This document shows positions 8,919 to 18,269 of a stretch of DNA of 64,000 nucleotides, in pieces. Position 1 is the first letter of the stretch, and the number at the start of each line of letters is the position of its first letter. Below the pieces are notes generated by a model. That model ran no database searches, was not told the origin of the DNA, and saw only the letters and a program-made list of their open reading frames with translations. This DNA is from Bacillus sp. A301a_S52. GTDB taxonomy: Bacteria > Bacillota > Bacilli > Bacillales > Salisediminibacteriaceae. Location: assembly GCA_024701455.1 (NCBI GenBank), contig JABXYP010000001.1, positions 3,786,001 to 3,850,000 of the forward strand, given 5' to 3'. The position numbers and the translations under genes were made by a program.

Positions 8919-10466
8919 TTAATTTTCATTATTTTCTAATTGGTTTTCCATTTTCTCAGGTGCTTCAGCAGGTACTTGGTGATTTGCTGAGTCTACATTA
9001 CCTTTTCCAGTAAAGTTTTCTAGGAGTTCATTGACATCGATGCCCGATGCTGCCTTCAAGTTTTCCGGGAGCGTGGCCATTAAATCCGTCACATAGGATG
9101 ACATTTTACCTGCACCACTTGGCCCACCATTCTTACCGCTGCCGCCTGTATCCACAACAGTGACTTTATCAATCGCACTAAGTGGGGCAGAAATCTCTTT
9201 TGCATATGCTGGAAGCATATCAAGAATCATGCTTAGTTTAGCTGCTTCGCCGTAGTATCTGTACGCTTCCGCCAGTTTTTTCTTTGCTTCGGCTTCCGCT
9301 TCACCCTTTTTAAAGATAACACTCGCTTCAGCTTCACCTTTTTTAGAGGTAACTGTAGCTTCAGCTTCACCGCGGTATCTTTCCGCATCAGCATTGGCTT
9401 TCGCTTCGGCTTCAATTTGATATTGGCTCGCTTCAGCCGCTCGCATCTGCTGTACTTTTGCCGCTTCAGCTCGCTGTTCTTGTTCATAACGATCCGCATC
9501 CGCTTTTTTCCGGACTTCTGCATCATATTGCTTTTCACGACGGATAATTTCACGCTCTTCAAGTTCGATTTGCTTATCTCGTTCGATGATTTGGATTTGC
9601 ATCTGCTCTTGTGTAACTTGTTGCTTTGATTTTGCCGTTTGTAAATCATAAGCTTGGTCCGCTTCAGCTCGAGCTTGATCTTGCTCACGCGTATATTGGG
9701 CAATCTTTAATTGCTTTTCCTTTTCAGAGTTAGCAATTTCTGTGTCTCTAATAAGCTCTTGAGCTTTAGCTTCTTGCTCTGCACGGGCATTTTCAATTCT
9801 TGCTTCTTTCTTTCGCTCAGCTTCTGCCACTGCTGCATTTCGTTTAATTTCTGCGATTCTCGGTTTACCAAGAGCATCAAGATATCCTTGAGCATCGGTG
9901 ACTTCTTGTAGTGTGAAGGACTTAATTTCAAGTCCCATTTTGTTAAAATCTCGTGAAGCAACAGCTTGCACTTCTTGGTTAAACCTTTCTCTGTTGTTAT
10001 TAATGTCTTCTACACTCATAGAACCAAGAATAGATCGCAAATGACCTCTTAAGACATCTTGGACTTCTTCTTCAAATTCATCTGTCTTTTTACCTAAGTA
10101 TTGTTCAGCAGCTGTGGCGATTTCTTCCATCGTTGAGCCTACTTTTATAATGGCAACACCATCTACTGAAACTGGCACCCCTTGTTCAGTATAAGCACCA
10201 CTCGTTCTCACATCCAAACTATAGTTAGCTAAACTAAATTTGGCGTATTGCTGGAAGACTGGAACAACAAATGCCCCGCCTCCACGAATAATTTTCATTT
10301 TTTTACCTTCTGCATCTTCCGAAATATTTTTACCTTTTCCTAAGTAACTACCTGTTACAATAAGTGCTTCGTTCGGACCAGATGTTTGATAACGTGTAAA
10401 GTAAACACCCAAAAGAACGAGAAATACTAGACCAACTACAACGGCTACTAAAAAAATCCCTTCCAT
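8919..10466 (-). CDS. floT: Flotillin FloT (YuaG)
   Basis: A 515-residue membrane scaffold protein. A membrane-inserting hydrophobic segment (about 4-25) is followed by the SPFH/prohibitin domain (to about 200) and a long coiled coil with Glu-Ala heptads such as AEAEAKKKLAEA (about 205-410). The Gly-rich linker GGSGKNGGPSG precedes the tail. Flotillins organise functional membrane microdomains and affect fluidity, secretion and signalling. AAAGGAG lies 7 bases before ATG. It follows the NfeD-type gene, as in the B. subtilis yuaF-floT pair, after a 252-bp spacer. Length is close to that of FloT (509 residues). Confidence 0.96.
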   Translation of the reverse strand: MEGIFLVAVVVGLVFLVLLGVYFTRYQTSGPNEALIVTGSYLGKGKNISEDAEGKKMKIIRGGGAFVVPVFQQYAKFSLANYSLDVRTSGAYTEQGVPVSVDGVAIIKVGSTMEEIATAAEQYLGKKTDEFEEEVQDVLRGHLRSILGSMSVEDINNNRERFNQEVQAVASRDFNKMGLEIKSFTLQEVTDAQGYLDALGKPRIAEIKRNAAVAEAERKKEARIENARAEQEAKAQELIRDTEIANSEKEKQLKIAQYTREQDQARAEADQAYDLQTAKSKQQVTQEQMQIQIIERDKQIELEEREIIRREKQYDAEVRKKADADRYEQEQRAEAAKVQQMRAAEASQYQIEAEAKANADAERYRGEAEATVTSKKGEAEASVIFKKGEAEAEAKKKLAEAYRYYGEAAKLSMILDMLPAYAKEISAPLSAIDKVTVVDTGGSGKNGGPSGAGKMSSYVTDLMATLPENLKAASGIDVNELLENFTGKGNVDSANHQVPAEAPEKMENQLENNEN

Positions 10467-10718
10467 TGTTCCACTCCTTTAATGTCTAATGACAAATTTT
10501 ATTTCTTTCACCTCTGTTATTGCCGCTCCGACAATAGCTCGAGGGTCTTACGTTGGCCTTTAATAAAAACAAACAGAGCTATTAAAGGATTAATAAGAAA
10601 CATGACTAGCCTCTTTGAGACATGGGTAAACGAATTTACTTAATGAGCGTTCACATGAACTTGGTCAGCAAAATATGCAACACTAATAAATATCAGTGTG
10701 TATATGACAGGCTTGCTA

Positions 10719-11252
10719 TTAGTCATAGTGCTTTGACACAAGAAAGACGCCTTCCTCATCAATATCAATGACAAGAATGTGGGTTCCTTCAGGAAGAGCC
10801 TCGCCATCAAAGCTTTTTGCGGCTTTACTGACAGTTCCGTGGGGGCGAGAAATAATAATTTCTCCGAAGCCATCAGCGGGAATGGTAGTAAACACTTCAC
10901 CAACGGCCCCTTTTAGCTCTTTAATTGAATAAGAGGTATTTTTCTCAGATCGTTTAAAAGGAAGAATAATGAAATAATTCACTAGAATAATCACAATCGC
11001 TGAGATAAGCAGATTAATGACCAAGATCGTCCAAGGTGCCATGAAAAAGGCGATTGTTTCAAGAACGTAGCCAAACCCTCCTACAAGCGTGATGTAACCA
11101 ATGATTGTAATCGGGTTAAAGAGACCATCAATCCCTATATTCATTAGTCCCTCAAGCAAATCGCCGACCAATATGTAAAGGATTGTTAGTATCACGCCAG
11201 CGATTAATAAGAAAAGGTAAATGGATTCAATTGAATAACCAAACAGCTCCAT
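10719..11252 (-). CDS. yuaF: NfeD-like membrane protein YuaF
   Basis: A 177-residue protein with three membrane segments (about residues 8-30, 42-70 and 71-96) and a C-terminal OB-fold NfeD domain (ELKGAVGEVFTTIPADGFGEI onward, to FLVSKHYD). NfeD proteins without the protease part pair with flotillins and are needed for their assembly into foci. It sits 8 bases after the PspA-like gene and 252 bases before floT, so all three probably form one transcription unit. A short AGGTGG ribosome binding site precedes ATG 11252. Confidence 0.9.
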   Translation of the reverse strand: MELFGYSIESIYLFLLIAGVILTILYILVGDLLEGLMNIGIDGLFNPITIIGYITLVGGFGYVLETIAFFMAPWTILVINLLISAIVIILVNYFIILPFKRSEKNTSYSIKELKGAVGEVFTTIPADGFGEIIISRPHGTVSKAAKSFDGEALPEGTHILVIDIDEEGVFLVSKHYD

Positions 11253-11260
11253 AATGCCAC

Positions 11261-11845
11261 CTAATTTCTGTTCTTAATAGATTGTTTTAATTCTTCCAAT
11301 TTCTTTTCAACACGTTTTTTCTCATTGTCAGTTTCTCGCTGACTTAATTCGACCTGCCCACTCACCTCATCAACTATCATTGTTTCTTCAATATCATTTA
11401 CGGCGGAAGAGGAAGGAAAGTTTCGTTTCATTTGTAAGTCATTCTTTTTTTGCTGTAAATGTTCGTATTTAGCCACTTGTTCATTGATATGCTGCAAGAT
11501 ATCCTTCTTATGTGTCTGAGCTGTTGCATATAAGCTGGCAATTTCCTGAACATGCTTATCTAACTGCTCCTTTTTAATAAGCGCCAGTCTAGCTGAATCG
11601 TCATCACCTTCTGCTAAAAAACAACGAGCATCCTTTTCTCTCTGTTGAGAGTCCACTTTAGCCTCATCAAGTCTCCGTTTAAGTCGTTTTTCAGCAGCTA
11701 CTTGTTTATTTAAAGATACTTTCATATCTTCAAGCTCATTTTTCAAATCATCTAAGAGTTCATCCACCATGTGAAGCGGATCTGCAGCTTGCGGATATTC
11801 TTCATCTTCTCGAAACAGACGCTTCAGCCTATTAATCCAAAGCAT
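11261..11845 (-). CDS. PspA/IM30 family membrane stress protein
   Basis: A 194-residue coiled-coil protein of the phage shock protein A family. It is helical nearly throughout, with the family segment ARCFLAEGDDDSARLALIKKEQ near residue 85. PspA proteins bind stressed membranes and form rods or rings. I chose ATG 11845, which has AAGGAGGGAG before it; the frame opens at 11887 without such support. The gene is first in an apparent operon with yuaF and floT. A sigma-W type promoter would be expected from the B. subtilis relatives, but I could not find a good match upstream. Confidence 0.85.
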   Translation of the reverse strand: MLWINRLKRLFREDEEYPQAADPLHMVDELLDDLKNELEDMKVSLNKQVAAEKRLKRRLDEAKVDSQQREKDARCFLAEGDDDSARLALIKKEQLDKHVQEIASLYATAQTHKKDILQHINEQVAKYEHLQQKKNDLQMKRNFPSSSAVNDIEETMIVDEVSGQVELSQRETDNEKKRVEKKLEELKQSIKNRN

Positions 11846-11988
11846 TTCCCTTCTCCCTCCTTCCACACTTAAATGATCACTATACACAGTATAAAGAAAC
11901 TCTATAACGAACGAAAGGACTATTTCATAATTTTAACTTTTATTCAGGCATTAAATCGTTTACACCCTAATTTCTTCCCGATTTGTAC

Positions 11989-12024
11989 AAAAAAGATTGG
12001 GATACTCCTCTCCCAATCTTTTTT
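11989..12024 (-). terminator. Terminator after the one-domain flavoprotein gene
   Basis: The arms AAAAAAGATTGGGA and TCCCAATCTTTTTT enclose an 8-base loop just after the stop codon at 12028. It is symmetrical, so it would also block transcription from the other side. Confidence 0.9.
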
Positions 12025-12027
12025 AGC

Positions 12028-12591
12028 TTATTTCAAAATATCATGATCCACATAACGCTCACCATTTAATTCACTAATAACATTAATCGCTACTTCAGCT
12101 CCGTGACCTGCAGTAATGATTGTATGAACACTGAGTCCTGCACATGTTCCAGCGGCCCATATCCCTGGTTGATTTGTTTTACCGTCACGATCTACCTTAA
12201 TGACCGTATTAATCCGTGGTTCTGTCCCTTCCACTGTTTCTATCCCAGACTTTTCAGCAATATCAGCAGCTAAAATACCTGTTGCTATAATGACATGACG
12301 CGCTTCATAAGTACTATCTTCAGTTATGACATTTACAGTCCCTTCGTTACTTATAATATCTGTTACTCCGCTCTTTTCAACTTCAGTGCCAAATTTCTTA
12401 GCTTGTTCAATTCCTGTTTCTACTAAGTCTGGCCCTGTGACTTCTTTTACACCATAGTGATTTTCTACCCACGCTTTTTTGGTCATACTCTTATCATTGT
12501 CAAACATAAGTGTACTTTTGCCTGCTTTAGCGGTAAAAAGAGCTGCACTGGCACCTGCTGGTCCTGCCCCCACAATAATAACATCATACAT
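12028..12591 (-). CDS. One-domain FAD-binding thioredoxin reductase-like protein
   Basis: A 187-residue flavoprotein. It starts with the dinucleotide-binding motif VIIVGAGPAGASAA, contains IIATGI in the middle and ends with GIWAAGTCAG and the helix ITAGHGAEVAINVI that closes the FAD domain of thioredoxin reductases. The whole NADPH domain and the CxxC redox pair of TrxB (about 315 residues) are missing, so it cannot act as an ordinary thioredoxin reductase. ATG 12591 has a GGGAAGGGTGAG ribosome binding site; a GTG at 12603 is less likely. Such short proteins occur in many Bacillaceae with unknown electron partners. Confidence 0.85.
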   Translation of the reverse strand: MYDVIIVGAGPAGASAALFTAKAGKSTLMFDNDKSMTKKAWVENHYGVKEVTGPDLVETGIEQAKKFGTEVEKSGVTDIISNEGTVNVITEDSTYEARHVIIATGILAADIAEKSGIETVEGTEPRINTVIKVDRDGKTNQPGIWAAGTCAGLSVHTIITAGHGAEVAINVISELNGERYVDHDILK

Positions 12592-12694
12592 TAGCAGTCT
12601 CACCCTTCCCTTATAAAATGGCTATCTTACTTCATTTTACAAAGACAGCTGATAAAAATCGAATATTTTGTTTCTAAATGAGCCGATCAGTACG

Positions 12695-14857
12695 TCATTT
12701 CTCACATTTGTGCAGCTCATAAATCTCACTTGTATATTGCTTCGAAAGCTGCCACTGAATGCCTGCATTCATAAAAAATGAGCCAGTGGCTTTAAATCCT
12801 GATTGGTCTTCGTAATAGGCTTCTGGGTCAAGCCCTTTAAGCTTTATTAAGGTTAACTGTTCACCATATTTAAGGCCGTCCTCGAATAGAAAGAGGACAC
12901 TATGTTTTTTATCTTCTGAGACATATTGTATTGCTGTATAATCCGTGCGAGAGCTCATTGTTGGAGAAACTAGCCGATATTGAGTACCTTCTTGCACTGT
13001 CCCTCTTATTTTTTTATAATAAGTAATCCATTTAGAAGCCTCCGCCAACTCTATTTCATCCCATTGGTCCAGATTTCCTCCAACTCCTAATGCCCCTAAC
13101 ATCGCTACATGACATCTGTAGGTTAAAGGCACTTCCCGCTTATTCAGCCAATTGGGAGAATCTGTTATCCAGCACATCATCGCCTTGGCATTATAGGCAA
13201 ATGACGCCCCGTATTGAATGGAAAGCCGATCAACAGCATCTGTATTATCACTCGTCCAAAACTGGTCAGTTCGCTGAAGAATGCCGAGGTCTACTCTTCC
13301 ACCACCTCCTGAACATGTTTCAATCACGACGTGAGGATGTTTATTTTTGATATGATCAATAACCTCATACAAACCTTTCACATGTTCCATCCAGAGCTGT
13401 TGCTGTTCATGTGACATATTCGTTTGTTTCAACACACCGTGAGACTGTTCTACTATACCCGGTTCTGAAAAAGCACGATTCATATCCCATTTAATAAACT
13501 GAATATCATGCTTAGCGAGCAGATCTCCAAGCCACCTCTTAATATAGGTTCTTACCTCTTTTTTTCCAAGATTGAGAACAAGTTGATGACGGGCCTCTGT
13601 CTGACTTTTGTTTAGAAATTGATAAACCCAATCAGGATGTTGGTGATACAGTTGGCTATCTCTATTCACCATTTCAGGCTCCACCCATATACCAAACGCC
13701 ATATTTAAATGTTTAACGTGTGTTATTAACTCTGATAACCCGTTTGGGAATTTGTCTTGATTGACATACCAGTCACCTAAACCAGCTTGATCAGAGTGTC
13801 TTTCACCAAACCAGCCATCATCAATGACAAATAATTCACACCCTATAGCCGCTGCTTTTTCTGCCAGGCGTTTTTGCTCGTCCACCGACACGTCAAAATA
13901 AGTCGCTTCCCAAGAATTATAGAGAATTTTTCTCAAACGGTCTCGGTGAGCTTTTGGTAAAATGACGTCACGTTGAAAACGGTGCGCCAGATGACTCATA
14001 CCTGTAAAACCATTTTCACTATAACCTAGAAAAAACACAGGTGTTTCAAAAGACTCATTAGTTTTTAACACTTTTGAAAAATCAAAGTCTGTCATACCAC
14101 CACAAAGCTGAACAAAACCGAACGCATCTTTCTCCACATGGATATCCCAGTTTCCCGAATAAGCTAAATGCCCGAACCACACATCACCAGACTCTTCTGT
14201 AGCATCCGCATCCACTGCGAACCACGGGTTAGCTTGATGGGATGTATTCCCTCGTCTACTATCAATTGTCTTTCTTCCTTCACTAAGCGTTTCTTGTATC
14301 ACTTGAAATTCTCCAACCCACTTACCTGCTAAATGAGTCAACCGACTAACTTGCCCTGGTTTAAATGCCACCTGCAAAGAGCGTACAGCTTCGAGGGTTA
14401 ACCGATCTTCACTCTCATTTATGACTGCTAAACGACGGCTAATTATGTCGTATTCTTCATACACCCCGTATGTGATCTGAATACGATAACGACCTAATTT
14501 TTCTTTTAAACAAAGAGATAACTCTGTTAGTTGGTCATTAACTGTTTCAACCTTATAGTCTTCATATATCCAGTCGAATCCTCTTTCACCTGCTGAATTA
14601 GATGCTTTAAACGTCGGTTCAGAGTATACCATTTCTCCCCAAGGGATAAACTCATATCCCATCACACCTCTTGTTGCTTCAAATGAGGAATGTGTGATGA
14701 CAAAAGGACTCATTACGTTATAATCACATTTATGAGCCAGTTTCTTTCCCCAATAGATATGTTGTAAATGTCCCCCTTCATGTATGTCTAAAACATAGGC
14801 TGTTCTCACTGTCTCTAAGACGAACCGCTGGTCATTACACATTACCTCTACACTCAT
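12695..14857 (-). CDS. Alpha-galactosidase, glycoside hydrolase family 36 (operon 1)
   Basis: A 720-residue cytoplasmic enzyme that removes terminal alpha-1,6-galactose. It has the N-terminal beta-supersandwich, a central TIM barrel and a C-terminal beta domain. Family motifs are VIDDGWFGER, KWDMNR (nucleophile Asp near residue 457), ETCSGGGGRVD and WTSDNTDA (acid/base Asp near residue 535). Length fits the family (about 730). GGAGGG stands 7 bases before ATG. It is last in the operon that starts with the binding protein at 23216, separated from the GH42 gene by about 310 bp. No signal peptide is present, so oligosaccharides must be imported first. Confidence 0.94.
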   Translation of the reverse strand: MSVEVMCNDQRFVLETVRTAYVLDIHEGGHLQHIYWGKKLAHKCDYNVMSPFVITHSSFEATRGVMGYEFIPWGEMVYSEPTFKASNSAGERGFDWIYEDYKVETVNDQLTELSLCLKEKLGRYRIQITYGVYEEYDIISRRLAVINESEDRLTLEAVRSLQVAFKPGQVSRLTHLAGKWVGEFQVIQETLSEGRKTIDSRRGNTSHQANPWFAVDADATEESGDVWFGHLAYSGNWDIHVEKDAFGFVQLCGGMTDFDFSKVLKTNESFETPVFFLGYSENGFTGMSHLAHRFQRDVILPKAHRDRLRKILYNSWEATYFDVSVDEQKRLAEKAAAIGCELFVIDDGWFGERHSDQAGLGDWYVNQDKFPNGLSELITHVKHLNMAFGIWVEPEMVNRDSQLYHQHPDWVYQFLNKSQTEARHQLVLNLGKKEVRTYIKRWLGDLLAKHDIQFIKWDMNRAFSEPGIVEQSHGVLKQTNMSHEQQQLWMEHVKGLYEVIDHIKNKHPHVVIETCSGGGGRVDLGILQRTDQFWTSDNTDAVDRLSIQYGASFAYNAKAMMCWITDSPNWLNKREVPLTYRCHVAMLGALGVGGNLDQWDEIELAEASKWITYYKKIRGTVQEGTQYRLVSPTMSSRTDYTAIQYVSEDKKHSVLFLFEDGLKYGEQLTLIKLKGLDPEAYYEDQSGFKATGSFFMNAGIQWQLSKQYTSEIYELHKCEK

Positions 14858-14999
14858 ACCTTTCCCTCCAATACCGGTTTCAGGAATTTCTTCTACTCGT
14901 ACGATGCCAACCTATCGTCAATTCACACTAAATAAATCTCTATCATTGTAAAGACAAAATAATGGCGTTTTATCTTACTATACGTTCAACTATATGAAA

Positions 15000-15029
15000 G
15001 ACAGTCCCCACTCCCTTGTGGAGACTGTC
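15000..15029 (-). terminator. Hairpin between GH42 and GH36 genes
   Basis: The 12-base arms GACAGTCCCCAC and GTGGAGACTGTC form a stable stem with a 6-base loop. On the minus strand only TTTCAT follows, so termination may be partial and the GH36 gene may be expressed at a reduced level or from its own promoter. The rest of the 310-base gap (14858-15167) shows nothing else clear. Confidence 0.55.
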
Positions 15030-15147
15030 CCCAACGACTTATCATGGATAACCGTCCATAAAACCCCCAAATAGAAAGCTAAACATATTCGGGCAGGAGA
15101 GAACGGACGCTACTCTCCTAATTCTCTCAAGAACCAATCGAAAACTC

Positions 15148-15172
15148 TCACTGATTGAAGGGCTGTTTTATT
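15148..15172 (-). repeat. Possible inverted fragment of the dispersed repeat
   Basis: CACTGATTGAAGG followed by TTTTAT matches the start of the 153-bp repeat read in the opposite orientation. Only about 20 bases match and the fragment overlaps the stop codon of the GH42 gene, so this may be chance. Confidence 0.3.
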
Positions 15173-17183
15173 TCTCTCTCACACAAACTAAGCATCCTAA
15201 ACGAGGAACAAACACGTTCCTATCATATATTTTATCGGTTTTAATATCTTTCCATGTCTGCCCTTGGTCAGGAAGCTCAACGTCATAGTCTTTATCCACA
15301 TCATGATTAAGCACTGTTAAATAAATGTGAGAGGACGTCTCTCGCCTTATCACTTCAATATTAGAAGGTGTTTCGTGAACAGCTACCCCTGTATTGTTGA
15401 AAATATCAGTATATAAGCGCTTTAAGAAATCATTCTCAACACCACAACCAATATAATAAACATGTCCGTTCCCATAGCTATTTTTCGTTATCGCCGCTTT
15501 ATCGCTAAACCACTCATCTTCATATACGGCAAGTACTTCCGCTGAATCCGCTTCAATATAATCACACCACACATGAACAGGTGACCTATGAGTTAAAAGA
15601 GGAGCTGAAATCCCTCTAATTGATGAGCTTTTCTGTTCTCTAAGCGACTCATAATCCCGGATCGAAATCCCTGCCATGTCTGCAACGTCTCCTGGTAATG
15701 TGAGATCAGTGACCACATTATCTTCGTTCTTTACTCCTGTACGATAAGTGAAAATGACAGTGCCGCCACGTTTCACATAATCTTTTAACCGGTCATTGAC
15801 ATGCTTTTTTGTCAAAAAGTATATAGGAACAATTATCACTTTATAGGTTGAGAAATCTTCATGACCGCGAATCATATCTGTCTGGACATTCAGATCATGG
15901 GCAGGTGTGTAAAATCTAAGACATTCATTTATATAATTAAATTGATCAGATTGAGGTTGAATCTGCCAGGCCCAATCATTCTCGGGGTCATGATAAAATG
16001 CCACGTCAGCTTGAACCTTTGAGGTTATCCATTTATCGGCGAAAGGAGTTAAAGACGCAATCACGTCTTTAACTTCCGCATATTTCCTTCCAGGTTTTCC
16101 GTCATGGTCTAAAATACCATGACAAAATTGTTCAGTACCATAACGTGCCGCACGCCAGCGAAAATAGACGATGGCCTCAGCGCCACGGGAGATCGCTTGG
16201 TATGTCCAAAGTTTTAAGTGACCTGGTCTAGGTAAATAACCAATCTGACTCCACCCTTGTGCTCCGGATAATTCCTCCATGACCCAATAATTCTTTCCAT
16301 CTTTAGTCCCTCGACAAAGGTCGTGCTGGCGAGCAATGGCTGCTGGCGTAATGGGCTCTGCTAATCCCCCCCAAACGGGATAATTATCAAACGATATAAA
16401 ATCAAGGTCTTTCGCCATGTCAGCATGATCAATGGCCAGCCCTGTATATACAAAATTATGGGTAATGAATTGCCTCTCGGAAATAGACTTTCTTAACGTG
16501 TCAACTTGCAATTTATTATAGCTAGTGTATGCATCCGCACAAAATCGATCGAAATCTAGTAACAAGCTAGGATTATGTTCTTGATAGACGACCACCGGGA
16601 CTGGAATTTGTTCCCACTTTGTATATGTCTGGCTCCAAAAAATCGTCCCCCATCGTTTATTTAATTCATCTAGGGTACCATACTTCTTTTGAAGCCAGAC
16701 ATGGAAGGCTCGCTTGTCATATTCTCCATAACTGCGATCTGATTGCTCATGCCCATATTCATTATCAGTTTGCCAACCAATGATAGCTGGATGATGCCCA
16801 TAATGTTCTGCCATTTTTTGTACTATTTTTTTGGATAGACATTGATAGATCTCACTGTTAACCGTGTAGTGTCTCCTTGCGCCAAATCCTATTTTTTGTC
16901 CATATTTATCGACTGGCAGGACGTCTGGATACTTTTCAATTAACCATGCAGGTGGTGTAGCCGTTGGTGTACCAAGCACGACATCAAATCCGTACTCATA
17001 CATCAAGTCTATCGCTTCATCAAATAATGAAAAATCAAAGGTGCCTTCTTCTGGCTCTAAAAGTCCCCAAGCGAATTCACCAACCCTTATCACATTTATT
17101 CCGAGCTGCTTCATTAATTCGAGGTCCGTTTTCCATCTTTCTTTTGGCCATTGCTCTGGATAATAATCTACACCGATATACAT
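15168..17183 (-). CDS. Beta-galactosidase, glycoside hydrolase family 42
   Basis: A 671-residue intracellular enzyme. The N-terminal TIM barrel begins MYIGVDYYPEQWP and has the acid/base Glu in TDNEYG (near residue 142) and the nucleophile Glu in WVMEELSGAQGW (near residue 302). The trimerisation (about 390-600) and beta domains complete the family plan. GH42 enzymes act on short beta-galactosides, including galacto-oligosaccharides, rather than long polymers. AGGAGG is 11 bases from ATG 17183 but only 2 from ATG 17192, so I prefer 17183. It stands downstream of the LacI gene in operon 1, after a 71-base gap. Confidence 0.94.
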   Translation of the reverse strand: MYIGVDYYPEQWPKERWKTDLELMKQLGINVIRVGEFAWGLLEPEEGTFDFSLFDEAIDLMYEYGFDVVLGTPTATPPAWLIEKYPDVLPVDKYGQKIGFGARRHYTVNSEIYQCLSKKIVQKMAEHYGHHPAIIGWQTDNEYGHEQSDRSYGEYDKRAFHVWLQKKYGTLDELNKRWGTIFWSQTYTKWEQIPVPVVVYQEHNPSLLLDFDRFCADAYTSYNKLQVDTLRKSISERQFITHNFVYTGLAIDHADMAKDLDFISFDNYPVWGGLAEPITPAAIARQHDLCRGTKDGKNYWVMEELSGAQGWSQIGYLPRPGHLKLWTYQAISRGAEAIVYFRWRAARYGTEQFCHGILDHDGKPGRKYAEVKDVIASLTPFADKWITSKVQADVAFYHDPENDWAWQIQPQSDQFNYINECLRFYTPAHDLNVQTDMIRGHEDFSTYKVIIVPIYFLTKKHVNDRLKDYVKRGGTVIFTYRTGVKNEDNVVTDLTLPGDVADMAGISIRDYESLREQKSSSIRGISAPLLTHRSPVHVWCDYIEADSAEVLAVYEDEWFSDKAAITKNSYGNGHVYYIGCGVENDFLKRLYTDIFNNTGVAVHETPSNIEVIRRETSSHIYLTVLNHDVDKDYDVELPDQGQTWKDIKTDKIYDRNVFVPRLGCLVCVREK

Positions 17184-17254
17184 CTTATCCATCTCCTCCT
17201 AGGCCAACGATAATTGTCCGTCAGCCTTAAACGTTGTTTATGTAGAGACAAACA

Positions 17255-18256
<1,002 letters not shown>

Positions 18257-18269
18257 TTAGTACCTGACA

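Noticed and set aside
9233-9961. Lys-rich minus-strand and Phe-rich plus-strand frames inside floT
   Set aside because: They are shadows of the Glu/Ala-rich coiled-coil codons of flotillin in other frames.
11846-11970. Sigma-W promoter for the PspA-NfeD-flotillin operon (TGAAAT with CGTTAT)
   Set aside because: The spacing is about 12 bases instead of 16-17, so the match does not hold.
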